A stretch of 64,000 bases of DNA from the NCBI RefSeq assembly GCF_023923205.1, contig NZ_CP099490.1, positions 3,162,001 to 3,226,000 of the forward strand, written 5' to 3'. Origin of the DNA: Ornithinimicrobium cryptoxanthini (GTDB lineage: Bacteria > Actinomycetota > Actinomycetes > Actinomycetales > Dermatophilaceae). Shown piece by piece: positions 1-8,641 of this stretch. The position numbers were made by a program, and so were the translations under genes. The notes under the pieces are model-generated. The model was given only the letters and a program-made list of their open reading frames with translations, had not been told where the DNA came from and ran no database searches. Each line of letters starts with the position of its first letter. Position 1 is the stretch's first letter.

Positions 1-305
1 GCCCGCCCGGGGGCCAGCTCGGCCACTGTCCTGGGGAGCTGCTCGGCCAGCGCCGGGTCGATCTCGACCGCGGTCACCCGGTCCACGACGTGCAGCAGCG
101 CGAGGGTCAGCGACCCCAGACCCGGCCCCACCTCCAGCACGACGTCGTCAGGGCCGACGCCGGCCTGTCGGACGATCTTGCGGACGGTGTTGGGGTCGAT
201 GACGAAGTTCTGCCCCCAGCTCTTGGTCGGCCGGATCCCCAGACGTCCCGCCAGCTCGCGGATCTCGGCGGGGCCGAGCAGCTGGTCGTGCGGGTGCGGC
301 TCCAT
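1..305 (-). CDS. rsmA: 16S rRNA (adenine(1518)/(1519)-N6)-dimethyltransferase RsmA, 5' part
   Basis: Only the first 101 codons are inside the window; the gene runs off the left edge. The enzyme dimethylates two adjacent adenines near the 3' end of 16S rRNA with S-adenosylmethionine during 30S assembly. The ATG at 305 opens a protein with the family SWGQNF motif (residues 29-34), the SAM-binding loop [10 protein letters not shown] (57-66) and an acidic EIDPAL strand. No Shine-Dalgarno is visible. A TAGGCT hexamer lies 8 nt upstream of the ATG (314-319), so the transcript may be leaderless. In many actinomycetes rsmA sits beside tatD, often with rpfB between; here sodA lies between and no rpfB is present. 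Confidence 0.93.
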   Translation of the reverse strand, partial: MEPHPHDQLLGPAEIRELAGRLGIRPTKSWGQNFVIDPNTVRKIVRQAGVGPDDVVLEVGPGLGSLTLALLHVVDRVTAVEIDPALAEQLPRTVAELAPGR

Positions 306-480
306 GACCGGCCAGCCTAATCGGACTTCGGCTGCCCTCCCGGCAGGAGGGGCGCACTCGTGCACTCGGTCCGGTGGGCCCCACTGACCCCCGGCCGGGG
401 AATGCTCCACGGTTGCAACTATGTTGCAGGTAGGACAGGCTCGAAGCCTGTGGACATCGACAACAGAGGAGCTGTTTGCT

Positions 481-1110
481 GTGGCTGACTATGCACTTCC
501 CGACCTTCCGTATGACTATGGCGCCCTCGCACCGCACATCTCCGGCGAGATCATGGAGCTGCACCACTCCAAGCACCACAACGCCTATGTCACGGGCGCC
601 AACACGGCGCTGGAGAAGTTGGCCGAGGCCCGCGACAAGGACTCCTTCGACTCCGTCAACATGCTGTCCAAGAACCTCGCGTTCAACCTGGCCGGGCACG
701 TGAACCACACGGTCTTCTGGCCCAACATGTCCCCGGACGGTGGCGACAAGCCGGTCGGTGAGTTGGCCTCCGCGATCGACGACACCTTCGGCTCGTTCGA
801 CGCCTTCCGCGCCCACTTCACCGCCAACGCGCTGGGCATCCAGGGCTCCGGCTGGTCGATCCTGGCCTGGGACACCCTGGGCGAGAAGCTCATCCTCTGC
901 CAGCTCTACGACCACCAGGGCAACCTGTCCGCCGGTCTGGTGCCGCTGCTGATGCTGGACATGTGGGAGCACGCGTTCTATCTGCAATACAAGAACGTCA
1001 AGGCCGACTACGTCAAGGCGTGGTGGAACATCGCCAACTGGGCCGACGTGCAGGAGCGCTTCGACGGCGCCCGCACCAAGACTGCTGGTCTGATCACGCC
1101 CCACGCCTGA
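481..1110 (+). CDS. sodA: superoxide dismutase (Mn/Fe family)
   Basis: This is a 209-aa cytoplasmic superoxide dismutase that converts superoxide to oxygen and hydrogen peroxide at a mononuclear Mn or Fe site. Family metal ligands are visible: His28 in LHHSKHH, His76 in HVNHTVFW, and Asp160/His164 in DMWEHAFY. The GTG at 481 is chosen because GAGGAG lies about 9 nt upstream and the protein then begins [12 protein letters not shown] as the family does. An upstream ATG at 421 would add an unrelated 20-residue tail. The gene is monocistronic and ends in a strong hairpin terminator. The metal cannot be decided from sequence alone. Confidence 0.95.
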   Translation: MADYALPDLPYDYGALAPHISGEIMELHHSKHHNAYVTGANTALEKLAEARDKDSFDSVNMLSKNLAFNLAGHVNHTVFWPNMSPDGGDKPVGELASAIDDTFGSFDAFRAHFTANALGIQGSGWSILAWDTLGEKLILCQLYDHQGNLSAGLVPLLMLDMWEHAFYLQYKNVKADYVKAWWNIANWADVQERFDGARTKTAGLITPHA

Positions 1111-1128
1111 TCGACCCCGTTCCACACC

Positions 1129-1161
1129 GAAGGCCCCGGCGCGAGGTGCGCTGGGGCCTTC
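1129..1161 (+). terminator. rho-independent-type hairpin after sodA
   Basis: GAAGGCCCC at 1129-1137 pairs perfectly with GGGGCCTTC at 1153-1161 around a 15-nt loop. It starts 19 nt after the sodA stop. There is no long T run, which is common in high-GC actinobacterial terminators. It also lies between sodA and the oppositely oriented tatD, so it could serve both. Confidence 0.75.
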
Positions 1162-1218
1162 GTGTGCGTCTGGCGCCCACGGCCCGCCCACGACATCACT
1201 GGTTGCCACGATTGCCCC

Positions 1219-2061
1219 CTACCAGGGGCCGTAGACCGCCTCGGAGTTGGCGGACAGCGCCTCGCAGAGCGTGGGCACGGCGACGTTGAGCGTCTCGGCC
1301 ATCGCGCGCACCGTGTGCGGCACCAGATAGGGCGCGTTGAGCTGACCGCGGTGCGGGCTCGGCGTCAGATAGGGCGCGTCGGTCTCGACCAGCAGGTGCT
1401 CCAGCGGGGTCACCGCGAGCGCGTTGCGCAGGTCCCTGGCGTTCTTGAAGGTGACCGTCCCGGCGAACGACAGGAAGTAGCCGCGCCGCACACACTCGCG
1501 GGCCATCTCCATGTCACCGGAGAAGCAGTGCAGTACCACCCGCTCTGGCGTCTCCTCCTCAGCCAGGATGCGGAGCACGTCGTCGTGCGCGTCGCGGTCG
1601 TGGATCTGCAGCGCCAGTCCGGTGCGCCTGGCGATCGCGATGTGCGCCCGGAAGGACTCGTGCTGTGCCGCGACGCCGTCCGGCCCGGTGCGGAAGTAGT
1701 CCAGCCCGGTCTCACCGATGACTCGCACCCGCGGGTGGGCGGCCAGCTCCTCGATCTCGGCCAGCGCCTCGTCGAGCTCGCCCGCGTCAGCATGCTTCGG
1801 CGCCTCGTTGGGGTGGATCGCCACCCCACCCAGGAGGGCAGGGTGATCATCGAGTATGCCGACCGTCCAGCGAGCGCTCTCCCGGTCACACCCCACCTGC
1901 ACCAGTCGGTTGACGCCGACCCGCGCGGCCGCCGCGACCTGCTCGGCAACCGGAACCGGCTCACCGTCCCGGCCGATGTCCAGATGGCAGTGGTTGTCCA
2001 CCACCGGGATCGGCAGCGGCGTGGGCGCAGGTGGCGCCTGCCCCCGCGAGCTGTCGCTCAT
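1219..2061 (-). CDS. tatD: TatD family metal-dependent hydrolase / DNase
   Basis: This is a 280-aa amidohydrolase-fold nuclease of the TatD family, known for Mg-dependent 3'-5' exonuclease activity in DNA repair or turnover. The metal-site motifs occur in order: DNHCHLD (His24/His26), GETGLDY, LQIHDRD, VLHCFSGD and LVETDAPYL. The gene follows metG by 38 nt and is probably cotranscribed with it, the usual actinobacterial order. The ATG at 2061 is the last of four ATGAGC units spaced 14 bp apart. The in-frame ATG at 2103 runs into a stop after five codons, so 2061 is the usable start. Confidence 0.94.
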   Translation of the reverse strand: MSDSSRGQAPPAPTPLPIPVVDNHCHLDIGRDGEPVPVAEQVAAAARVGVNRLVQVGCDRESARWTVGILDDHPALLGGVAIHPNEAPKHADAGELDEALAEIEELAAHPRVRVIGETGLDYFRTGPDGVAAQHESFRAHIAIARRTGLALQIHDRDAHDDVLRILAEEETPERVVLHCFSGDMEMARECVRRGYFLSFAGTVTFKNARDLRNALAVTPLEHLLVETDAPYLTPSPHRGQLNAPYLVPHTVRAMAETLNVAVPTLCEALSANSEAVYGPW

Positions 2062-2105
2062 GTCTCGGTGCTCATGTCTCGGCGCTCATTCGTCGGTGCT
2101 CATTC
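2059..2105 (-). repeat. 14-bp tandem repeat carrying four ATGAGC starts, metG-tatD junction
   Basis: On the minus strand ATG triplets begin at 2103, 2089, 2075 and 2061, exactly 14 bp apart, each followed by AGC and then an ACCGA/GCCGA-like tail. The first ATG overlaps the metG stop as ATGA. Because 14 is not a multiple of 3, successive ATGs fall in different frames. Only the last one opens tatD. Confidence 0.8.
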
Positions 2106-3908
2106 CTCGGGCAGCCCCAGGCGGCGCCGCTCCTCGCCAGCAGTGCCCGGGTCGAGCTTGGTGAAGATGGGCGTGGGCTTGGCCACGGGGGTGCCGACGC
2201 GGATCGGCCGGTGCTCCCAGCGGGGCGCGGTGGAGTAGTCGCCGGTGATGACCGGATAGTCCGGGCGCGTCGGGTCGTCCAGGTCAGTGACCTTCTCCAC
2301 GACCGGCATCGGCTGGAAGACGCCCTCGCCGCCGAGTGCCTGGTGCACCGCGGTGGAGCTGTGCGGCAGATAGGGCGACAGGATCGTGTTGAGGTCGACC
2401 ACGACCTGGGCGAGGACGTGCAGCACCGTCGCCAGCCGTTCGCGCTGGTCCTCGCCCTTGAGCTTGAACGGCTCAGTGGCGGAGACATAGGCGTTGGCCT
2501 CGCCGACCAGACGCATCGCCTCGGCGAGCCCGGCCTTCTGCCGGTGGGCTCCGATGAGTCGGCCGACCGCGTCGAACCCGTCGGCGACCTGCTGGAGGAG
2601 GGCACGGTCGATCTCCTCGAGCTCGCCGGCGGCCGGGACCTCCCCGAAGTTCTTGGCGACCATCGAGGCGGTGCGGTTGACCAGGTTGCCCCAGCCGGCC
2701 ACGAGCTCGTTGTTGGTGCGCTTGACGAACTCCGGCCAGCTGAAGTCGGAGTCTGCCGTCTCCGGTGCCGCGGCCGAGAGGAAGTAGCGCAGGGCGTCGG
2801 GCTGATAGCGATCCAGGACGTCGCGCACCAGGATGACGATGCTGCGCGAGGTGGAGAACGCCCTGCCCTCCATCGTCAGGAACTCGCTGGACACGACCTC
2901 GGTGGGCAGGTTCAGGTGCCCGAAGGGCCCTTCCTGCCCGCCGCGGGCGCCCTCGCCGTTGTGCGCGAGCATCTCGGCGGGCCAGATCTGGGAGTGGAAG
3001 GTGATGTTGTCCTTGCCCATGAAGTAGTAGGACAGGGCCTTGGGATCGTTCCACCAGTCGCGCCAGCGCTCGGGCTCCCCCTGGCGTCGGGCCCACTCGA
3101 CCGACGCCGAGAGATAGCCGATGACGGCGTCGAACCAGACATAGAGCTTCTTGGAGGGGTTGTCCGCCCAGCCGTCGAGCGGGACGGTGATGCCCCAGTC
3201 GATGTCGCGGGTCATCGCCCGCGGCCGGATCTCCTCCAGGATGTTCTGGGAGAACTTGATGACGTTGGGACGCCACAGACCACTGGCCTCGCGTCCGTCG
3301 AGCCAGGCGCCCAGCGCCTCGGCGAGCGCCGGCAGGTCGAGGAAGAAGTGCTGGGTGTCCTTGAACTCCGGTGTCTCGCCGTTGATCTTGGAGTGCGGGT
3401 TCACCAGGTCCGTCGGGTCGAGCTGGTTGCCGCAGTTGTCGCACTGGTCGCCCCGAGCCTCGGCATACCCGCAGATCGGGCAGGTGCCCTCGATGAACCG
3501 GTCCGGCAGCGTGCGCCCTGTCGAGGGGCTGATCGCAACCTGCTGCGACTGCTCGACCATGTAGCCGTTGGCGTGACAGGCCAGGAACATCTGCTGCACC
3601 ACGTGGTGGTGGTTGGCCGTGGTGGTGCGGGTGTAGAGGTCGTAGGAGACGCCGAGCGCGACGAGGTCCTTGGCGATCAGGCCGTGGTTGAGGTCGATGA
3701 ACTCCTGGGGGCTCATCCCGCCCTTGTCGGCCTGGACCAGGATCGGGGTCCCGTGCTCGTCGGATCCCGACACCATGAGCACGTCGTGACCGGCCATCCG
3801 CATGAACCTGCTGAACACGTCGGAGGGGACGCCGAAACCGGCGACGTGGCCGATGTGACGGGGTCCGTTGGCATAGGGCCAGGCGACGGCAGACAGGACA
3901 TGGCTCAT
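2100..3908 (-). CDS. metG: methionyl-tRNA synthetase
   Basis: This 602-aa class I aminoacyl-tRNA synthetase charges tRNA-Met. The signature HIGH is at residues 18-21. A zinc knuckle CPIC...CDNC is at 143-159, and the KMSKS-equivalent loop reads FSTSRS near residue 350, the usual actinobacterial variant. A helical anticodon-binding domain follows, and there is no C-terminal EMAP-like tRNA-binding domain. The ATG at 3908 starts [15 protein letters not shown] as in the family. A longer frame from 3953 adds non-homologous residues. TAGACT at 3917-3922, 8 nt before the ATG, is a candidate leaderless -10 box. The stop overlaps the first ATGAGC repeat before tatD. Confidence 0.97.
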   Translation of the reverse strand: MSHVLSAVAWPYANGPRHIGHVAGFGVPSDVFSRFMRMAGHDVLMVSGSDEHGTPILVQADKGGMSPQEFIDLNHGLIAKDLVALGVSYDLYTRTTTANHHHVVQQMFLACHANGYMVEQSQQVAISPSTGRTLPDRFIEGTCPICGYAEARGDQCDNCGNQLDPTDLVNPHSKINGETPEFKDTQHFFLDLPALAEALGAWLDGREASGLWRPNVIKFSQNILEEIRPRAMTRDIDWGITVPLDGWADNPSKKLYVWFDAVIGYLSASVEWARRQGEPERWRDWWNDPKALSYYFMGKDNITFHSQIWPAEMLAHNGEGARGGQEGPFGHLNLPTEVVSSEFLTMEGRAFSTSRSIVILVRDVLDRYQPDALRYFLSAAAPETADSDFSWPEFVKRTNNELVAGWGNLVNRTASMVAKNFGEVPAAGELEEIDRALLQQVADGFDAVGRLIGAHRQKAGLAEAMRLVGEANAYVSATEPFKLKGEDQRERLATVLHVLAQVVVDLNTILSPYLPHSSTAVHQALGGEGVFQPMPVVEKVTDLDDPTRPDYPVITGDYSTAPRWEHRPIRVGTPVAKPTPIFTKLDPGTAGEERRRLGLPEE

Positions 3909-4063
3909 GGTGGGCGAGTCTAGTTCGCCGCAGGGGGCCGGTCGGACGACCACCCCAGGTCACGAATCGATAACGCCCCCCTCGGAGGTCTGGCAAGTGT
4001 CGGGACGACTCCATAGTGTCGAGGAGGCCGGTGATACGCACCGGGACTAATCAGGGAGAAGAC

Positions 4064-7000
4064 ATGACACGAGCGAGAAGCAGGGCTTCCTCGCGCGGTC
4101 TTCGCCGCATGACGACTGGGGCGGCGGCGCTTGCGCTCGCCATCACCACAGTCAGCAGCGGCGGAGCCTTCGCGGACGGGTCCGACTCCGAACTGACACC
4201 ACTTGAGCAGCCCGGTGCCCCCGCGAGCCAGTCCAAGTTCCAGGACGGCACTCTGCAGGGGGTCGAGCAGACCCCCTCGGCCTACTTCGTCCAACTCCGC
4301 GCCAACCCCGCGATCAAGGGCGGCTCCACCGCCGCGGTCCAGAGCCAGGCAGACACCTTCCTGGCGCACGCCGAGTCGGTCGGAGCCGACCTGCAGGTGC
4401 GGGAGACCTATCAGTCAGTCTGGAGCGGCATCTCTGTCTCCGGCTCACGCGCCGACGTCGAGCGCGCCGCCGGCTCACGCGACGTCGTCGCGGTGTTCCC
4501 GGTCTATCAGCTCGAGGTCCCTGACGTCCCCGCCGCGGGCATGCAGCCCCAGATGGCCTTCGCCAAGGGCATGACCGGCGTCGACGAGGCACACGACATG
4601 GGCTACACCGGCGACGGGATGCGGATCGGCATCATCGACACCGGTGTCGACATCGACCACCCCGACTTCGGCGGTTCGGGCACTCCCACCGACGGCCTCC
4701 ACCAGGACTGGCGCACAGCCCAGGTCCGGTTCGGATATGACCTGGTAGGCGATGCCTATGACGCGTCCAACCCTGAGACCGACCACCCGGTCGGTGACGG
4801 CAACCCGGACGACTGCCAGGGACACGGCACCCACGTGGCCGGCATCGCAGCCGGCAACGGCGACGAGACGTCAGGTGGCGTCGTCGGGGTCGCCCCGGAC
4901 GCCCTGATCGGCGCCTACCGCGTCTTCGGCTGCAACGGCTCGACCAACACCGACATCATGCTCTCGGCGATGGAGCTCGCCTACGAGGACGGCATGGACG
5001 TGGTCAACATGTCCCTCGGGATCGGCTGGTCGTCCTGGAAGCAGTACCCCAGCGCACAGGCGTCCGACTCGATGGTCGACGCCGGCATCGTCGTCGTGAA
5101 CTCCATCGGCAACGAGGGCGCCAGCGGCACCTTCTCGGCCGGCGCCCCCGGCGTGTCCGACAAGGCCATCGGTGTGGCCTCCTACGACAACATCCAGATG
5201 ACCGTCAACTCGGTCACCATCAGCCCGGACGACACCCCGGTCGGCTACGTCAACGCCACCGGTGCCGCCCCGACGCCGACGGAAGGCACCACGGTGCTCT
5301 CCACGCTCGGTGCCCCCGGCAGCGCCGAGGCGCGGGCCTGCGTGCCCGTCACCGCCGACCTCACCGGCACCACGGTCCTGATCGAGCGCGGCGCCCATGC
5401 CGACTACCCCGACTGTGACGCCTCGTTCTACAACAAGGCGTTGCAGGGCCAGGAGGCTGGCGCGGAGGCCGTGATCATCTACAACAACGTCCCCGGCCTG
5501 ATCAACCCGACGGTCGAGCCCCCGACGCCGGCGGACCCGGCCATCACCATCCCGGTCATCTTCATCCAGCAGGCTGACGGCGTCATGATCAGCGACCGCG
5601 TCGCGGCCGGTGAGACGACCCTGACCTGGACCGACGAGCGGACCACCATCCCGACGCCGACCGCAGGGCTGATCTCCTCGTTCAGCTCCTACGGCATGAC
5701 CGCCGAGCTGGAGCTCAAGCCGGACCTGGGTGCACCCGGTGGCCACATCTTGTCCACCTACCCGCTGGAGCAGGGCGGCTACGCCTCCCTGGGCGGCACC
5801 TCGATGTCGTCCCCGCACGTGGCCGGCACTGCTGCTCTGCTGCTGCAGGCCCGCCCCGAGCTCAGCACCGAGCAGATCCGCACGGTGCTGCAGAACAGCG
5901 CCGACCCGGCCGTCTGGTCGCTCAACCCAGGGATCGGTCTCCTGGACTCCGTGCACCGTCAGGGTGCCGGCATGGTCGACATCGACGATGCCATCCTCTC
6001 CTCGGCCATCGTCTCCCCCGGCAAGCTCTCGCTGGGTGAGACTGACGCCGGTCCGGTGACCCGCACGATCGCGATCACCAACACCAGCGACGCTGAGATC
6101 AGTTATGCCCTCGCCAACAATGACGCCACCATCGCCACCGACGGGATCGACTACACCCCCGGCTACTGGGGCGCGGCTGTGGGCGTCGCTGCACCGGCGA
6201 CGGTGACTGTCGCACCGGGCGCCACGCAGGTCTTCGACGTGACGTTTACCGGCCCGGCGATGGACCCCGCGATGCAGGTCGGCCTGCAGTATGGCGGCTA
6301 CCTCGAGTTCGAGCCCACCGGCGGGACCGCTGGTGACATCCTGCGGGTTCCCTATGCCGGTTATGCCGGTGACTACCAGGACCGCCCGGTCCTGATGGAC
6401 GGCCCGTATGCGTTCACCATGCCGGTCCTCGGCGTGCATCTCGGTGGAGGCAGCTACGACGTGTTCCCGGAGACCGGGACCGGCGACGAGCCCGTCTACA
6501 CCCTGGTGGGCGAGGACGACCCCGTGATCCTGGCCGAGTTCGGGCACCAGGCACGACAGGTCGAGCTGACCGCCTACCAGGCCACCGCGGACGGTTCCCA
6601 GGGCGCCGAGGTCGGTGTCGTCTACACGGAGGACTACCTCCGTCGGAGCGAGGCACCGGGTGACTTCCTGGCGTTCGCGTGGGACGGCACGTTCGAGGGC
6701 GAGACGGTCGCTGACGGCAAGTACCTGCTGGAGATGACCATCACCAAGGCCCAGGCCTTCAACGACACCGGCGCAGCGGCCACGGAGACCTACCTCTCCG
6801 AGCCGTTCACCATCGATGACGCACAGACCGCTCCCACCGCCCCGGAGGTCACCCGTTACGACGGCTACGACCGCTACTCCACGGCGGCGAAGATCTCGGC
6901 GCAGAACTACGACGCCGGTGTCGACACGGTCTACATCGCCACGGGCGACACCTTCCCGGACGCGCTGGCTGGCGCCGCCCGAGCAGGGAGCGAGGGCGCA

Positions 7001-7744
7001 CCGGTCCTGCTGGTGAAGTCCTCCTCGATCCCGGCCGCGACGCAGTTCGAGCTGGACCGGCTCCAGCCGGGCAGCATCGTGATCTTCGGTGGGGACACCA
7101 CGGTCACCGGTGCTGTCGAGTCCCTGCTGCGGGACTACACCGACGGGACCGTCTCCCGGATGGCCGGCATCAACCGGTTCGAGACCGCAGCGGCGATCTC
7201 TGCCGATCTGGCTCCGGGCGTCGACACCGTCTTCATCGCGAACGGGTATGACTTCCCGGACGCGCTGACCGGTGCGGCACGCGCCGGCACGGTGGACGCT
7301 CCGGTCCTGCTCACCCGCACGGGCTCGCTGCCGGCAGCCACCCGCGCCGAGCTGGACCGGCTCAACCCGGACACGGTCGTCATCCTCGGCGGCCCGAACT
7401 CGGTGTCCGGCACGGTCCAGACCCAGCTGGCGACCTACGGAGACGTGGAGCGCAGGGCCGGGGCCAACCGTTATGACACCGCTGTCGAGGTCTCCTCGGA
7501 CTTCTCCGCTGGTCTCGACACGGTGTTCGTGGCCACCGGGGAGAACTTCCCCGACGCGCTGACCGGCGCTGCCCTGGCCGGCCACGTGCACAGCCCCGTG
7601 CTGCTGGTGAAGCCCAACTCGATCCCGGCATCGGTGGTGACCGAGCTCAAGCGGCTCGGCGCTGGCGAGATCCAGATCCTGGGTGGTCACTCCTCCGTCT
7701 CGCAGGCGGTCGAGGACCAGCTGATGGCGCTGACCTACCCGTGA
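4064..7744 (+). CDS. secreted S8 subtilase with PA domain and three cell-wall-binding-2 repeats
   Basis: This is a 1226-aa predicted extracellular serine protease. After a twin-arginine-free signal peptide (about residues 1-38, ending near AFADG) comes a prodomain. The subtilisin catalytic triad follows: Asp192 in IIDTGVDIDHPDF, His254 in GHGTHVAG and Ser580 in GGTSMSSPHVAG. A protease-associated insert lies between His and Ser, and beta-sandwich domains come after. Residues from about 929 to the end are three cell-wall-binding-2 repeats (NRY/DRY-TAA...FPDAL...PVLLV...VVILGG), which in other Gram-positives anchor proteins to the wall. The ATG at 4064 has AGGGAGAAG just upstream. It stands alone and ends in a strong terminator. 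A second, longer subtilase with the same tail is at 35.95-41.31 kb. Confidence 0.93.
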   Translation: MTRARSRASSRGLRRMTTGAAALALAITTVSSGGAFADGSDSELTPLEQPGAPASQSKFQDGTLQGVEQTPSAYFVQLRANPAIKGGSTAAVQSQADTFLAHAESVGADLQVRETYQSVWSGISVSGSRADVERAAGSRDVVAVFPVYQLEVPDVPAAGMQPQMAFAKGMTGVDEAHDMGYTGDGMRIGIIDTGVDIDHPDFGGSGTPTDGLHQDWRTAQVRFGYDLVGDAYDASNPETDHPVGDGNPDDCQGHGTHVAGIAAGNGDETSGGVVGVAPDALIGAYRVFGCNGSTNTDIMLSAMELAYEDGMDVVNMSLGIGWSSWKQYPSAQASDSMVDAGIVVVNSIGNEGASGTFSAGAPGVSDKAIGVASYDNIQMTVNSVTISPDDTPVGYVNATGAAPTPTEGTTVLSTLGAPGSAEARACVPVTADLTGTTVLIERGAHADYPDCDASFYNKALQGQEAGAEAVIIYNNVPGLINPTVEPPTPADPAITIPVIFIQQADGVMISDRVAAGETTLTWTDERTTIPTPTAGLISSFSSYGMTAELELKPDLGAPGGHILSTYPLEQGGYASLGGTSMSSPHVAGTAALLLQARPELSTEQIRTVLQNSADPAVWSLNPGIGLLDSVHRQGAGMVDIDDAILSSAIVSPGKLSLGETDAGPVTRTIAITNTSDAEISYALANNDATIATDGIDYTPGYWGAAVGVAAPATVTVAPGATQVFDVTFTGPAMDPAMQVGLQYGGYLEFEPTGGTAGDILRVPYAGYAGDYQDRPVLMDGPYAFTMPVLGVHLGGGSYDVFPETGTGDEPVYTLVGEDDPVILAEFGHQARQVELTAYQATADGSQGAEVGVVYTEDYLRRSEAPGDFLAFAWDGTFEGETVADGKYLLEMTITKAQAFNDTGAAATETYLSEPFTIDDAQTAPTAPEVTRYDGYDRYSTAAKISAQNYDAGVDTVYIATGDTFPDALAGAARAGSEGAPVLLVKSSSIPAATQFELDRLQPGSIVIFGGDTTVTGAVESLLRDYTDGTVSRMAGINRFETAAAISADLAPGVDTVFIANGYDFPDALTGAARAGTVDAPVLLTRTGSLPAATRAELDRLNPDTVVILGGPNSVSGTVQTQLATYGDVERRAGANRYDTAVEVSSDFSAGLDTVFVATGENFPDALTGAALAGHVHSPVLLVKPNSIPASVVTELKRLGAGEIQILGGHSSVSQAVEDQLMALTYP

Positions 7745-7774
7745 GGTAGGCCACCAGCCAGCACAACGCAGCAC

Positions 7775-7815
7775 GGCGGGCCCGCAGGGAGCACCATCTC
7801 CCCTGCGGGCCTGCC
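7775..7815 (+). terminator. strong hairpin terminator after the first subtilase
   Basis: GGCGGGCCCGCAGGGAG pairs with CTCCCCTGCGGGCCTGCC with a single mismatch and one bulge around a six-base loop. It begins 31 nt after the subtilase stop. Confidence 0.8.
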
Positions 7816-7921
7816 GCTGTCTGGGCCTTCCGCTACCTGGGCTTTCCGCCATCCGGGACCACGTGACGCAGGTCACGGTGCAGGCGCGGAACCTGGGCAA
7901 ACGGGAACACATCAGAGCAGC

Positions 7922-7952
7922 GCCGTGGTTGACTGTCAGCCGTGGTTGACTG
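7922..7952 (+). repeat. direct repeat GCCGTGGTTGACTG, 17-bp period, upstream of DUF4126 gene
   Basis: Two identical 14-mers lie at 7922-7935 and 7939-7952. Each holds a TTGACT, which resembles a -35 element, but no convincing -10 lies at the right distance. They could be operator half-sites for the DUF4126 gene 57 nt downstream. Function is not known. Confidence 0.4.
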
Positions 7953-8008
7953 ACAAGACGGTGCCCCAGCTCGGGGCCTGCTGACCGACGAAGGGGGCGA
8001 GGCTCTCC

Positions 8009-8617
8009 ATGCTCGCTGCACTCACCGGCACGGGACTGTCCGCTGCCGCCGGCCTCAACGCCTACATCCCGTTCCTGATCGTGGCGGTGATCGCCCGTTT
8101 CACGGACTTCATCAACCTGCCGACGCAGTTTGCCTGGATCGAGTCCGGCTGGGCGATCGGCGCCGCGGCGGTGCTGCTGCTGGGTGAGGTCGTCTTCGAC
8201 AAGATCCCGGTGGTCGACCACATCAACGATGCGGTGGGCACCTTCGTCCGCCCCGCCACGGGCGGTCTGATCTTTGCCGCCACCCAGGCGGCGGAGGACC
8301 TGGAGCAGGGCTCCTCGTTCATGCAGGACAACCCGTGGGTCGGCGTCGTCCTCGGCATCATCACCGCCGGTATCGTGCACACCGGCAAGGCGGTGACCCG
8401 TCCTGTCGTCAACGCCAGCACGATGGGCATCGGGGCTCCCCTGGTCTCCACCGCCGAGGACACCGCCTCGGTCGGCCTGAGCTTCGTGGCAATCTTCTTC
8501 CCCATCATCGTGATCTTCGTGCTGCTCCTCCTGCTCTGGGGGGGCTTCGCTCTGTGGCGCAGCGGACGACGCCGACGACGAGAGCGAGAGAGCGCCGTGA
8601 GCGCCTACTACGGCTGA
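8009..8617 (+). CDS. DUF4126 family integral membrane protein
   Basis: This is a 202-aa membrane protein of unknown function. It opens MLAALTGTGLSAAAGLNAYIP, the conserved start of DUF4126 proteins, and shows about five hydrophobic segments. The last of these is near residues 160-180 and is followed by an Arg-rich tail (SGRRRRRERES), which suggests a cytoplasmic C-terminus. The start has GGGGGCGAGG about 8 nt upstream. It ends 24 nt before the oppositely oriented WD40 gene, so the two converge. No function is assigned. Confidence 0.85.
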   Translation: MLAALTGTGLSAAAGLNAYIPFLIVAVIARFTDFINLPTQFAWIESGWAIGAAAVLLLGEVVFDKIPVVDHINDAVGTFVRPATGGLIFAATQAAEDLEQGSSFMQDNPWVGVVLGIITAGIVHTGKAVTRPVVNASTMGIGAPLVSTAEDTASVGLSFVAIFFPIIVIFVLLLLLWGGFALWRSGRRRRRERESAVSAYYG

Positions 8618-8641
8618 GCGGAGCGATCTGCCCCCACAGCG

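Noticed and set aside
2031..3923. 630-codon plus-strand frame opposite metG
   Set aside because: It is fully covered by a textbook methionyl-tRNA synthetase on the other strand and has no motif of its own.
3909..4063. T-box or SAM riboswitch upstream of metG
   Set aside because: The ATG follows a -10-like TAGACT by 8 nt, leaving no room for a leader, and no specifier or kink-turn motif is seen.
4871..8380. 1169-codon open frame on the minus strand opposite the first subtilase
   Set aside because: It is a mirror frame caused by high GC third positions: low-complexity Val/Gly/Asp/Arg composition, no domain, and it lies over a clear protease gene.
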